Shown piece after piece: positions 25,543 to 34,004 of a DNA stretch of 64,000 nt. The notes under the pieces are model-generated. The model was not told the DNA's origin. It saw only the letters and a program-made list of their open reading frames with translations, and ran no database searches. Position 1 is the first letter of the stretch. Every line of letters starts with the position of its first letter. The position numbers were made by a program, and so were the translations under genes. The stretch comes from JBGLNL01 sp046484125 (GTDB lineage Bacteria; Chloroflexota; Dehalococcoidia; SZUA-161; SpSt-899): contig JAWOBX010000049.1 of assembly GCA_046484125.1 (NCBI GenBank), positions 1 to 64,000 on the forward strand. The letters run 5' to 3'.

Positions 25543-26331
25543 ATGGAGGATACCACTGTGGAAGAGCAAATTGCAGCGGTTGAGACAAGAATGATACCAA
25601 TATTCATAATGGGGAAGAGATATGATGTCCCTGAGGGACTGACCATAATGAAGGCGCTGGAATATGCCGGGTATCAATACATACGGGGATGTGGGTGCCG
25701 GGGGGGCATATGCGGCGCCTGCGGAACGATTTACCGCAAGCCGGGCGATTACAAAATATACAGCGCGCTTGCCTGTCAGACAGCCGCCGAACCGAACATG
25801 TATTTGACCCAGTTGCCGTTCTTTCCGGCAAATCATGTCGCATGTAATTACGAGGAACTTGCGGGAAAACCGGAGGAGATTTACAAACTGTACCCTGAGT
25901 TGTTCAGATGCGTAGCATGCAACGCGTGCAGCAAGATATGCCCGATGGATGTTCCCGTTATGGACATAATATCCTACATCAAACAGGGTAATATTGAAAA
26001 AGCTGCCTTTGAATCCTTCGATTGTATCCAGTGCGGTCTCTGTACCAGCCGCTGCTTTGCGGAGGCACCTCAGTACCATATCATGCAGCTGGCCAGGCGT
26101 TTATATGGAGGCAAGCTGGCGCCACAGGCCAAACATAACGCCCGTGCGGCTCAGGCTGTTAAATACGAACATAAGTTCAATGATATGCTGGATGAACTGA
26201 AAAAGATGAGCGTCGATGAGTTGAAGAAAACCTATACGGAAAGGGAGATAGAGCCCGAGACAGCGGGAGAGGATTGGCAACCAAAGGACTTCAGATTCCT
26301 GCTAGATGATTTCAAGAAACAGGCAGTGTAA
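25543..26331 (+). CDS. Succinate dehydrogenase/fumarate reductase Fe-S subunit
   Basis: A 262-residue SdhB/TfrB-type subunit. The N-terminal [2Fe-2S] ferredoxin domain has Cys50, Cys52, Cys57, Cys60 and Cys78. It is followed by two [4Fe-4S]-type motifs (Cys123, 126, 129, 133 and Cys161, 164, 167, 171). Classical SdhB has a [3Fe-4S] site near the quinone; here both motifs keep four cysteines. The C-terminal 70 residues are charged and helical. It is followed after ten bases by the flavoprotein gene. No membrane anchor subunit is encoded nearby. Confidence 0.9.
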   Translation: MEDTTVEEQIAAVETRMIPIFIMGKRYDVPEGLTIMKALEYAGYQYIRGCGCRGGICGACGTIYRKPGDYKIYSALACQTAAEPNMYLTQLPFFPANHVACNYEELAGKPEEIYKLYPELFRCVACNACSKICPMDVPVMDIISYIKQGNIEKAAFESFDCIQCGLCTSRCFAEAPQYHIMQLARRLYGGKLAPQAKHNARAAQAVKYEHKFNDMLDELKKMSVDELKKTYTEREIEPETAGEDWQPKDFRFLLDDFKKQAV

Positions 26332-26341
26332 GGAGAAGGAT

Positions 26342-28015
26342 ATGGCTTACCCGGAGAGTTTAAGAAACCTCATTAAGAAAGTGGAGGAGACCAGACCGGA
26401 GCGAGTGGAAAAGAAGAAAGCCGGCATCGAAGTGCCCATGCTGTCGCTCGATGAACGGAGTGAAATCCTTGAGAATTTTCACCCCGATTATATTCCAGGG
26501 ACAAGAAGAGATCTCAGGGTGGGGCCAAGTAAGGGGTACGCTGTGGCTCACGAGTTCGCCGATCTTCTTGAATCGAAAAGCCGGGTCGATCCTGACAGGG
26601 TGGATCTCACAAAGATTGATTACGAGACCGATGTACTGGTGATCGGTGGAGGCGGTGCCGGAACGGCCGCGGCCCTGCTCGCTCAGGAAAACGGCGCTAA
26701 AGTTATTATCGCTACCAAACTGCGGCATGGAGACGCAAACACCATGATGGCGGAAGGGGGCATACAGGCAGCCGACAAGCTCTGGAAGGATTCGCCCGCC
26801 TATCACTATCTTGACACCATCGGAGGCGGCCATTTTACCAATGATCCTGACCTTGCCGCCAGGCTGGTAACCGAGGCTCCTGATGTTCTGAACTGGCTTG
26901 AAAGACTCGGTATGATGTTCTGGAAGAATTCCGATGGCACCATGGACACTTTGCCGGCAGCGGGATTCAGTCGCAGCCGACTGCACTATTCCGGGGATAT
27001 AACCGGCGCGGAGATAATGCGTGTGATCAGAGATGAAGCCAGAAACCGGAAAGATGATATCACCGTGCTCGAGTTCTGCCCGGCAGTAGACCTTATACTC
27101 GACGAGAACGGCCAATGCGCCGGCGCGCTTATGTACAATCTGGATACCGAAGAATACTTCATAATCAAAGCCAAAGCTACCGTAATAGCTACAGGGGGTT
27201 CAGGCAGGCTTCACGTTCAGGGATTCGTCACTACAAATCACTACGGAGCAACAGCCGACGGTATAGTCCTCTCATATCGAGCCGGCATACCGCTTAAATT
27301 CCTTCATACATTGCAGTATCATCCCACTGGCTGTATATTCCCCGAGCAGCTCGAAGGTTTGCTCATAACCGAGAAGTTCAGGGCCGCCGGAGCCAATGTA
27401 CTCAATGTCGACGGCGAGCAGTTTGTATACGAACGCGAGCCAAGAGATATTGAAGCAGCAGCGTACATCAGGGAATGCGCTGAGCGGGGCAAGGGTGTTC
27501 CAACTCCTACGGGGAAACAGGGTATATGGCTTGACTCTCCCATGCTGGACCTGATTCACTGGGAGGGATATGTCAGGAAAGAGTTTCCCGGCAAGTGTAA
27601 GCAGTTCGGAAGGCACGGGATTGACATATCCAGGGAGCCTATGCTTGTATATCCAACACTCCATTATCAAAACGGTGGTGTGGAGTTTAAGGCATCGGGC
27701 GAGACGAGTATACCGGGACTTTACCTCGCCGGTGAGGTTGGGGGAGGTATACATGGTGAGAATCGGCTGATGGGTAACTCGCTGCTCGATATCCTGGTGT
27801 TCGGCAGGATATCGGGTGAGAACGCCGCGATATATGCCAGAGAGCACTCAGAGTCAGGAAAACTGAGCCTGGAACATGTGAGAGCATACAACCGGGAAGT
27901 GGATGAGGCCGGCATTGAAACTGACATCGTCTCTCCGATGTTGCTTCCAAATTACACCAGTCCGGAGGTAAGGGAAAGGCAGCTGAGTTCAAAATATGTT
28001 GGCAATCTAAGATAA
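26342..28015 (+). CDS. Succinate dehydrogenase/fumarate reductase flavoprotein, non-covalent FAD type
   Basis: A 557-residue flavoprotein. About 95 residues precede the FAD motif VIGGGGAG, longer than usual. The segment that in SdhA carries the FAD-linking histidine reads ANTMMAEGGIQ, with Asn133 instead of His. FAD is therefore expected to be non-covalent, as in L-aspartate oxidase and soluble fumarate reductases. The active-site stretches YHPTGC, HYQNGGVEF and GEVGGGIHGENRLMGNSL are present. The start at 26342 follows AAGGAGAAGG. The gene set suggests reversible fumarate/succinate chemistry in a soluble complex. Confidence 0.9.
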   Translation: MAYPESLRNLIKKVEETRPERVEKKKAGIEVPMLSLDERSEILENFHPDYIPGTRRDLRVGPSKGYAVAHEFADLLESKSRVDPDRVDLTKIDYETDVLVIGGGGAGTAAALLAQENGAKVIIATKLRHGDANTMMAEGGIQAADKLWKDSPAYHYLDTIGGGHFTNDPDLAARLVTEAPDVLNWLERLGMMFWKNSDGTMDTLPAAGFSRSRLHYSGDITGAEIMRVIRDEARNRKDDITVLEFCPAVDLILDENGQCAGALMYNLDTEEYFIIKAKATVIATGGSGRLHVQGFVTTNHYGATADGIVLSYRAGIPLKFLHTLQYHPTGCIFPEQLEGLLITEKFRAAGANVLNVDGEQFVYEREPRDIEAAAYIRECAERGKGVPTPTGKQGIWLDSPMLDLIHWEGYVRKEFPGKCKQFGRHGIDISREPMLVYPTLHYQNGGVEFKASGETSIPGLYLAGEVGGGIHGENRLMGNSLLDILVFGRISGENAAIYAREHSESGKLSLEHVRAYNREVDEAGIETDIVSPMLLPNYTSPEVRERQLSSKYVGNLR

Positions 28016-28093
28016 GCTTAAACGTTGTTTTTTTTGCATTCCAAATAGTTAACGGAAATTCTGATCCGGGTGGTTAACCAATGAGGAGGGTGT

Positions 28094-28651
28094 ATGGCAC
28101 TTCGAATCAGTTCCCCGATCGATTCCACGACAATCGACAAGTTGAAAGCGGGCGACCAGGTGGTTATCAGCGGCACTCTTTACGTCGCCAGGGATGCGGC
28201 GCACAAACGAATGATTGAGGCGCTTGAGATGGGAGAGGGCCTCCCATTTGATATATCAGGCCAGACTATATACTATATGGGTCCCTCACCAGCTAAACCA
28301 GGTCAGGTAATCGGCGCGGCGGGGCCAACCACAAGCGGAAGGATGGACGCTTACGCGCCAAGACTGATGGAGGCAGGCCTTAAAGCTATGATTGGTAAAG
28401 GTCTCCGCTCTGATGAAGTCAAGAATGCCATGAGGAAGCATAAGGCCGTTTACCTTGCTGCCATCGGGGGGGCGGGAGCGCTTATCTCAAAGAGCATAAA
28501 AAGCTCCGAGATCGTGGCCTACGAGGACCTTGGAGCCGAGGCGCTGCGAAAGCTTGAGATTGAGGATTTCCCGGCCACGGTTATCAACGACATTCACGGG
28601 GGAGACCTGTACCAGGAAGGTAAAGCCAGGTACCGGGTGCCGGCGGGCTGA
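28094..28651 (+). CDS. Class I fumarate hydratase, beta subunit
   Basis: A 185-residue beta subunit of two-subunit fumarase. It has LKAGDQVVISGTLYVARDAAHKR near the N-terminus, YMGPSPAKPG and GAAGPTTSGRMD in the middle, and a C-terminal domain with GDLYQEGK. It completes the enzyme begun by the alpha subunit at 23255. Separation of the two subunits by the HdrCB/SdhBA genes is unusual and implies one co-regulated malate-to-succinate unit. The gene follows GAGGAGGG at its ribosome site. Confidence 0.93.
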   Translation: MALRISSPIDSTTIDKLKAGDQVVISGTLYVARDAAHKRMIEALEMGEGLPFDISGQTIYYMGPSPAKPGQVIGAAGPTTSGRMDAYAPRLMEAGLKAMIGKGLRSDEVKNAMRKHKAVYLAAIGGAGALISKSIKSSEIVAYEDLGAEALRKLEIEDFPATVINDIHGGDLYQEGKARYRVPAG

Positions 28652-28678
28652 TAACCTGAAAGTACATGGTCGCTGGAC

Positions 28679-29221
28679 TTACGGCATCTCCAGTCGGCCG
28701 ACCGCGATTTTCAGAAGTCCGGCGACACTCTTAGCGTCACATATTTCGCCGCTGAAAATCATTTGAAGAGCCTCATTCAGTGATACGAGAAGAACATCCG
28801 ATATTTCATCGTCATCAGTATTGCTCTCCTCGCGTTTCAAATCAGTGGCCAGGAACAGGTGCAGATACTCGGTGGAGTAACCGGGACCCGCGTAAAACCC
28901 TCCAAGTTGCTCTATATTGCCGGCTGAGTAACCCGTCTCCTCCTCGAGTTCACGGATAGCGCACTCCAGGGGCGACTCACCAGGTTCCCTTTTGCCGGCG
29001 GGAACTTCAATAAGCGAATCCCCAACGGCTGTCCGGAACTGTTTGACAAGTATCACGTTATCATAAGCGTTAATGGCTACTACTACGACAGAGTCGGTAT
29101 GTTCCACGATCTCACGAGTTGTTCGCCTCCCTGAAGGAAGCTCAACTGAGTCGACTCTGAGGTTTATCATCCTTCCCTGATAAACCGGATTGCTCTCCAA
29201 TACCCTCTCGCCTCTTACCAT
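28679..29221 (-). CDS. NUDIX hydrolase, ADP-ribose pyrophosphatase type
   Basis: A 180-residue NUDIX protein with a complete Nudix box (GKREPGESPLECAIRELEEE, then TGY) and the N-terminal beta domain of ADP-ribose pyrophosphatases. It probably cleaves ADP-ribose or related nucleoside diphosphate sugars. It is last in a four-gene minus operon (Mut7-C, NAD kinase, acetyltransferase, NUDIX) and overlaps the acetyltransferase gene by seven bases. The NAD kinase partner fits an NAD-metabolism link. Confidence 0.9.
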   Translation of the reverse strand: MVRGERVLESNPVYQGRMINLRVDSVELPSGRRTTREIVEHTDSVVVVAINAYDNVILVKQFRTAVGDSLIEVPAGKREPGESPLECAIRELEEETGYSAGNIEQLGGFYAGPGYSTEYLHLFLATDLKREESNTDDDEISDVLLVSLNEALQMIFSGEICDAKSVAGLLKIAVGRLEMP

Positions 29222-29691
29222 TTTACCTCGGCCTCCGGTTCCAGCTTGAGAACCATGGCGTTCTCATCGCAGTCAGGGTATTTGGGGCACCTCTGACACT
29301 CACCCCAAACCTTTCTGGGAAGCTCCATTAGGTCAATCTCTGAGAATCCGAACCGGCTGAAGAACCCTGGTTCATAAGTGAGGGCGAAGACAACCGGCGC
29401 GCCCAGGTCCCTGGCTTCTTTAAGGCAGGCCTGGACTATGGCCGCCCCCACACCCCGCCCCTGCCTTTCCTCGGCTACAGCTACCGCCTTTATCTCCAGG
29501 AGGTCAGACCAGCATATGTGAAGAGCTCCACATCCAACGACCTCATCCTCTTCCCGTACAACGTAGAAATCCCGCATGTTCTCATACAGCTCGCTCAGCG
29601 GCCTGGGCAGCATGAGGCCCCGAGACCCGTATTTGTTGACGAGTTTGTGTATCTGCGTGACGTCCTTTATCGTCGCTTTGCTGGCTTTCAT
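29215..29691 (-). CDS. GNAT N-acetyltransferase, short N-acetylglutamate synthase type
   Basis: A 158-residue GNAT protein with the acetyl-CoA loop RQGRGVGAA and the helix after it. Its C-terminus has a cysteine-rich ECQRCPKYPDCDENAMVL segment typical of short ArgA-like acetyltransferases. These make N-acetylglutamate for arginine synthesis in bacteria lacking the amino-acid-kinase-fused form. It overlaps both neighbours by a few bases. The substrate is not provable from sequence alone. Confidence 0.82.
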   Translation of the reverse strand: MKASKATIKDVTQIHKLVNKYGSRGLMLPRPLSELYENMRDFYVVREEDEVVGCGALHICWSDLLEIKAVAVAEERQGRGVGAAIVQACLKEARDLGAPVVFALTYEPGFFSRFGFSEIDLMELPRKVWGECQRCPKYPDCDENAMVLKLEPEAEVKW

Positions 29692-30536
29692 TTCTCTGTA
29701 TCTCTGCCAATGCTGAGTTTCTTCAGCAGTATCTGGTAATAGGATGATCTGGGCTGTAACCTTAACAATCGTGTTACCAGTGGACTCCTTCTGATCTTGA
29801 TTGTATCGACATTCCTCAGTGAGACCTCAACCTGTCCATCAATGCTTACCCTTGACTCGTGGGCTGTCTGCACGGCAAGCTCTACTTCAGTATCATCAGG
29901 CATTACCAGCGAAGGTGACGGGCCTTTGATGGGTATCAGCGGTGTGAGAACGAATTCCCTCGCGTTGGGGAAAAGCATCGGCCCGCCGGCCGCCAGTGAG
30001 TAAGCGGTACTTCCAGTGGCGGTTGCCACCACCACCCCATCTGTTGTGTAACTCGCGACCGGCTGTCCATTGATGTTAGCCTTTATCTTTATGACCCTTA
30101 TGACAGATCCGCGCCCCACAACAACATCGTTCAACGCGTGTGCTGTGATAAAATCCGAATGTAAGGGCAGCTCGACCTCAAGCATTGCCCTTTCGTCAAT
30201 CCATCCAGCGCCATTCATCAAGTCGGGTATTCTATCCATTGCCTCGGACGCGGGGAATTCCGTGGTGAAACCAAGGGTGCCCATGTTAATGCCCAGAATG
30301 GGTATACCAGCGGGTGAGGCCAGTCTGGCCACACGGAGAATAGTTCCATCGCCTCCAAGGCTTATAATGACCGCCGTTCCGGAAAGCCTCTTACTTGCCG
30401 TGTTCTCGTCGGACGCGGGGCAAAGCCAGGAATCAACTTTCTTCTCTTTCAGGAAGCCCTGAAGATTCCGGGCGAATTCCTCAGATTCAGCAATACGCGC
30501 GTTGTAAAGTATGCCAGCCTTTTTCATTTGTGCCAC
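29688..30536 (-). CDS. nadK: NAD kinase
   Basis: A 282-residue NAD kinase (PpnK family). It has the GGDGT motif in ISLGGDGTILRVA, the NDV element in ALNDVVVGRG, and TDGVVVATATGSTAYSLAAGGP. It phosphorylates NAD to NADP with ATP or polyphosphate. It overlaps its upstream neighbour by 13 bases and the downstream acetyltransferase by four. Confidence 0.95.
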   Translation of the reverse strand: MAQMKKAGILYNARIAESEEFARNLQGFLKEKKVDSWLCPASDENTASKRLSGTAVIISLGGDGTILRVARLASPAGIPILGINMGTLGFTTEFPASEAMDRIPDLMNGAGWIDERAMLEVELPLHSDFITAHALNDVVVGRGSVIRVIKIKANINGQPVASYTTDGVVVATATGSTAYSLAAGGPMLFPNAREFVLTPLIPIKGPSPSLVMPDDTEVELAVQTAHESRVSIDGQVEVSLRNVDTIKIRRSPLVTRLLRLQPRSSYYQILLKKLSIGRDTEK

Positions 30537-31012
30537 TCATTTGATTCTAACACATCTCCTAACTCCTCAACCATCCTCTCCCAGTGAGTACCTTTCCAGT
30601 AAACCCGTCCACATTCAGGGCACTGCATGAACGTATTACGGGTTTCGAATACATATGGTGGAACAAGATTCCTTATCTCCTCCTTTTCTCTCGTTACCAG
30701 CCTGGTATTACATTCCATGCATATGGTAAACGGATCGGACTCACCTCCAAGTTCCAACTCGTCAATAACCTGCTGTAACTGCTCTTTAACCTCGCCCGCC
30801 TCTATTAATAAAGCCCGGGCCTTTCCCGAGGTTACGACCCTTCTTTTCATTATCCCCGAATCCCTTGTCAGTAGAACCCTGCCCTCTTTCCACGCGATCT
30901 TCAGGAGCTCGTCATCGTGGGCCCCGTTTATGAACATGGTGTCATAGCCCAGCATCCTGAGCCTCCGGGCAAGTTTCCCCGCGTTAACGTCGACGATGAA
31001 CCTTTCTTTCAC
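30524..31012 (-). CDS. Mut7-C RNase domain protein
   Basis: A 162-residue protein of the Mut7-C family. A PIN-like domain begins with the aspartate strand FIVDVNAGKLARRLR and has VLLTRDSGI. A C-terminal zinc ribbon follows (CMEC...CPECGRVYWKG). The family is predicted to be a ribonuclease; few members have been studied. It is the first gene of the NAD-kinase operon. Confidence 0.88.
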   Translation of the reverse strand: MKERFIVDVNAGKLARRLRMLGYDTMFINGAHDDELLKIAWKEGRVLLTRDSGIMKRRVVTSGKARALLIEAGEVKEQLQQVIDELELGGESDPFTICMECNTRLVTREKEEIRNLVPPYVFETRNTFMQCPECGRVYWKGTHWERMVEELGDVLESNEWHK

Positions 31013-31228
31013 ATCTTCAATAATAACATGATCAATTATGCCCTTTCATTACAACCTGGAACAGCGTTTTATTCGTAAACCGTTCAGCCGGCGGACTAAC
31101 AGTATATCAGGTAATAACACCACACCAGACCAGCGCTTTGTTATCACCTCATGGAGGCAAAAAAGCAGCGATTGATATGATGCCGGCATGGAATGACTTC
31201 AATCGCTGTTCTGGGTACAGGACAAATC

Positions 31229-31237
31229 TGCTATAAT
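31229..31237 (+). promoter_or_regulatory. Extended -10 promoter for archease (leaderless start likely)
   Basis: TGCTATAAT (31229-31237) is a perfect extended -10. Transcription would begin about 31243-31245, only a few bases before the archease ATG at 31247. There is no Shine-Dalgarno sequence before that ATG, which fits a leaderless message. No convincing -35 box is present, as expected for extended -10 promoters. Confidence 0.55.
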
Positions 31238-31246
31238 GCATCTACC

Positions 31247-31660
31247 ATGCCTGAATTCGAGATAATCGATCACACCGCCGACACCGCGATTGTCGCGTAT
31301 GGTGATAACATGGAAGAGCTCTTCATTAACGCGGCTCGCGGAACTATGAGTCTGGTCGCTGACCTCGAAAAAGTCGAGCCTGTTGTTTCACATGTGATAA
31401 CAGCGGAAGCGGCCAACCAGGAAGAGCTCCTCGTGGCATGGATCAACGAGCTGCTGTATTTATTTGATGCTGAAGAGCTCATATTCAGCCGCTTTGTGAT
31501 TGACTTCGTCGGGACTGACCATGTGAAAGCCACTGGTTACGGTGAAAAAGTCGATGCATCCCGGCATGACCTGAGGACACAGGTAAAGGCGGCCACATAC
31601 CATGAACTGGAGATCAATGCGACGGACGGCTATAGGGCGCATATAATTCTTGATGTTTAA
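31247..31660 (+). CDS. Archease
   Basis: A 137-residue archease: EIIDHTADTAIVAYG at the N-terminus, LLVAWINELLYLFDAEELIF in the middle, and KAATYHELEI near the end with conserved acidic metal-binding positions. Archease speeds up guanylylation and turnover of the RtcB RNA ligase encoded 13 bases downstream. The frame is open further upstream (to 31193), but homology begins at this ATG. Confidence 0.93.
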   Translation: MPEFEIIDHTADTAIVAYGDNMEELFINAARGTMSLVADLEKVEPVVSHVITAEAANQEELLVAWINELLYLFDAEELIFSRFVIDFVGTDHVKATGYGEKVDASRHDLRTQVKAATYHELEINATDGYRAHIILDV

Positions 31661-31673
31661 AGGGGATTAAGAG

Positions 31674-33134
31674 ATGGCCCCCGAATTAAGAGATCACCTG
31701 AGGAAAATAGACGATTACCGATGGGAGATATCAACGGATTACAAGCAGGGCATGCTGGTACCGGGAATGCTTTATGCCAGCGATTCGATGATAGAGCAGA
31801 TAGCAAAGGATAAAACTCCCGAGCAGGTAGCCAATGTCGCCTTTCTCCCCGGGATTGTAGGCAGGTCAATGGCCATGCCCGATATTCACTGGGGATACGG
31901 TTTCCCTATCGGTGGCGTCGCCGCCACGCGATTTTCGGATGGTGTGATTTCACCTGGCGGTGTCGGGTTCGATATTAACTGCGGTGTCAGGCTCTTGAGA
32001 ACCGGATTGACGGAGGAAGAGGTCAGACCACGTATCAGGCAGATAATAGCTGAACTGTTCACGAGTATACCTTCAGGGGTAGGCTCAGAAGGCAGGATAA
32101 AACTGAAGGGTAACGAGATCAACAGGGTTTTGAGAAACGGCGCAAAATGGGCGGTGGATGAGGGTTACGGCAATGAAGATGATCTGGAGCGCACGGAGGA
32201 TGGTGGCTGTGTCAAGTATGCGGACCCCGGGAGTGTCAACGAAAAGGCGAAAAAGAGGGGAGTTCCTCAATTGGGAACGCTCGGATCAGGGAACCACTTC
32301 GTTGAAGTCCAGGCGGTTGATCACATCTATGATGAGGATACAGCTAAGGCATTCGGGGTTGAAAGATTGGGACAGGTGCTGATTCTCATTCATACCGGTT
32401 CGCGGGGATTCGGGCATCAGGTATGCGACGACTATCTTAAAACAATGGGAAGTGCGGTAAAAAAATACGGCATTCAATTGCCGGATCGACAGCTCGCGTG
32501 TGCCCCGCTCAAATCGGAGGAGGGGCAGGCCTATTTATCGGCCATGGCATGCGCGGCGAATTACGCCTGGGCCAATCGTCAATGTATCACTCACTGGGTG
32601 AGGGAAGGCTTATCTAATATCTTCGGCCGGAACCTGGGAGAAGCCGGTCTCTACCTGATATATGATGTAGCCCACAACATCGCCAAAATTGAAGAGCATC
32701 AGTTTCAGGGTAAGATAGCAAAACTCTGCGTACATAGAAAGGGTGCCACCAGAGCGTTTCCGGCGGGGCACCCGGATGTCAGTCCAGTGTATAGACACGT
32801 CGGTCAGCCTGTGCTCATACCCGGCGATATGGGACGTTACTCCTATGTTGCCGTGGGAACCGAGACAGCAATGAATGAGACATTTGGTTCAACGTGCCAC
32901 GGGGCAGGGCGAATTATGAGCCGCTCAGCGGCCAAGCGCGAACTGTCAGCTTCAGATGTTACCGATGTGCTGAGGGAGAAAGGCATTGAATTCAAGACAG
33001 CGAGCAAATCGGGCCTGGTGGAAGAGGCCTCAGAGGTATATAAGGATGTCTCAGATGTGGTCGACGTAGCGCATGGAGCCGGTATCTCCAGGAAGGTGTT
33101 TAAAGCGCGGCCAATCGGCGTGATTAAGGGGTGA
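31674..33134 (+). CDS. rtcB: RNA-splicing ligase RtcB
   Basis: A 486-residue GTP- and Mn-dependent RNA ligase joining 2',3'-cyclic phosphate (or 3'-phosphate) ends to 5'-OH ends. Seen are the metal-site motifs GVGFDINCGVRLL, GSGNHFVEV, HTGSRGFGHQV and YDVAHNIAK, and the guanylylation histidine in VHRKGATRAFP. The archease-rtcB pair is a known two-gene RNA repair/tRNA ligation unit. No RtcR-type regulator is adjacent. Confidence 0.96.
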   Translation: MAPELRDHLRKIDDYRWEISTDYKQGMLVPGMLYASDSMIEQIAKDKTPEQVANVAFLPGIVGRSMAMPDIHWGYGFPIGGVAATRFSDGVISPGGVGFDINCGVRLLRTGLTEEEVRPRIRQIIAELFTSIPSGVGSEGRIKLKGNEINRVLRNGAKWAVDEGYGNEDDLERTEDGGCVKYADPGSVNEKAKKRGVPQLGTLGSGNHFVEVQAVDHIYDEDTAKAFGVERLGQVLILIHTGSRGFGHQVCDDYLKTMGSAVKKYGIQLPDRQLACAPLKSEEGQAYLSAMACAANYAWANRQCITHWVREGLSNIFGRNLGEAGLYLIYDVAHNIAKIEEHQFQGKIAKLCVHRKGATRAFPAGHPDVSPVYRHVGQPVLIPGDMGRYSYVAVGTETAMNETFGSTCHGAGRIMSRSAAKRELSASDVTDVLREKGIEFKTASKSGLVEEASEVYKDVSDVVDVAHGAGISRKVFKARPIGVIKG

Positions 33135-33175
33135 TTGGCCGCGTGTCGTTTGTACAAGAAAGGAGCCTTTTTGTA

Positions 33176-33985
33176 ATGAAAAAAATATGCCTTATGAATT
33201 TTACACTGGTGGTCGCCATGTTCTTGTTGATCACCGGATGCGTGAGCAATTCACCGAGTGACAAGGACGTTAAGGAACATCATGAAACGCTCACTCAGGT
33301 ATCGACCTTAGATGCCCTTCTAAACGGAATATACGATGGCGTGATCTCATATGAAGAGTTATCTGAATATGGTGATTTCGGTCTGGGCACATTTGAAGGA
33401 CTGGATGGGGAGATGCTCGCTTTTGATGGAGAATTCTATCAGGTGAAGGCTGATGGGGTGGCTTACAGGGTCAAAGATGAGATGAACACACCGTTTGCGC
33501 AAATTGTGTTCTTCAACGCTGAGCAGTCCCTTCCTTTGGCCGACGAAATTGATTATGACAACCTTGACGATTTCTTAGATAACCATTTACCAACGGAAAA
33601 TATTTTCTACGCCATAAGAATAGAGGGCAACTTCGATTATGTTAAAACTCGCAGTGTTCCCGGTCAATCAAAGCCATATCCACCGCTCGCGGAAGTAACA
33701 GTAGAACAGTCCACATTTGAATTCCACGATGTGGACGGAACGATTGTCGGGTTCAGGTCACCTCCATATGTAGGTGGAATTGGAGTGCCGGGATATCACC
33801 TTCACTTCCTCACCAAAGATGGTACGGCCGGAGGACATGTTCTGGAACTGGATGTAAATGAGGCTACAGCCTCGATAGACCATATATCGGATTTTTTCAT
33901 GATATTACCCGGTGAAGGTAGTGATTTTTATCAGGTTGATCTGAATGAAGATAAACTGGACGATCTGCGTCAAGCGGAGCGATAA
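33176..33985 (+). CDS. Acetolactate decarboxylase with lipoprotein signal
   Basis: A 269-residue BudA/ALDC family protein that decarboxylates acetolactate to acetoin. It has the family blocks STLDALLNGIYDG, YGDFGLGTFEGLDGE, FYAIRIEGNFDYVKTR, KPYPPL and GYHLHFL...GGHVLEL with the zinc histidines. An N-terminal signal with a lipobox (LLITGC, lipid cysteine about residue 22) predicts export and anchoring. The ATG at 33176 follows AAAGGAGC. No acetolactate synthase is nearby. An extracytoplasmic location is odd for a strict anaerobe, though Bacillus ALDC is also exported. Confidence 0.88.
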   Translation: MKKICLMNFTLVVAMFLLITGCVSNSPSDKDVKEHHETLTQVSTLDALLNGIYDGVISYEELSEYGDFGLGTFEGLDGEMLAFDGEFYQVKADGVAYRVKDEMNTPFAQIVFFNAEQSLPLADEIDYDNLDDFLDNHLPTENIFYAIRIEGNFDYVKTRSVPGQSKPYPPLAEVTVEQSTFEFHDVDGTIVGFRSPPYVGGIGVPGYHLHFLTKDGTAGGHVLELDVNEATASIDHISDFFMILPGEGSDFYQVDLNEDKLDDLRQAER

Positions 33986-34004
33986 TGGATGCGCTTCTTT
34001 TCGA

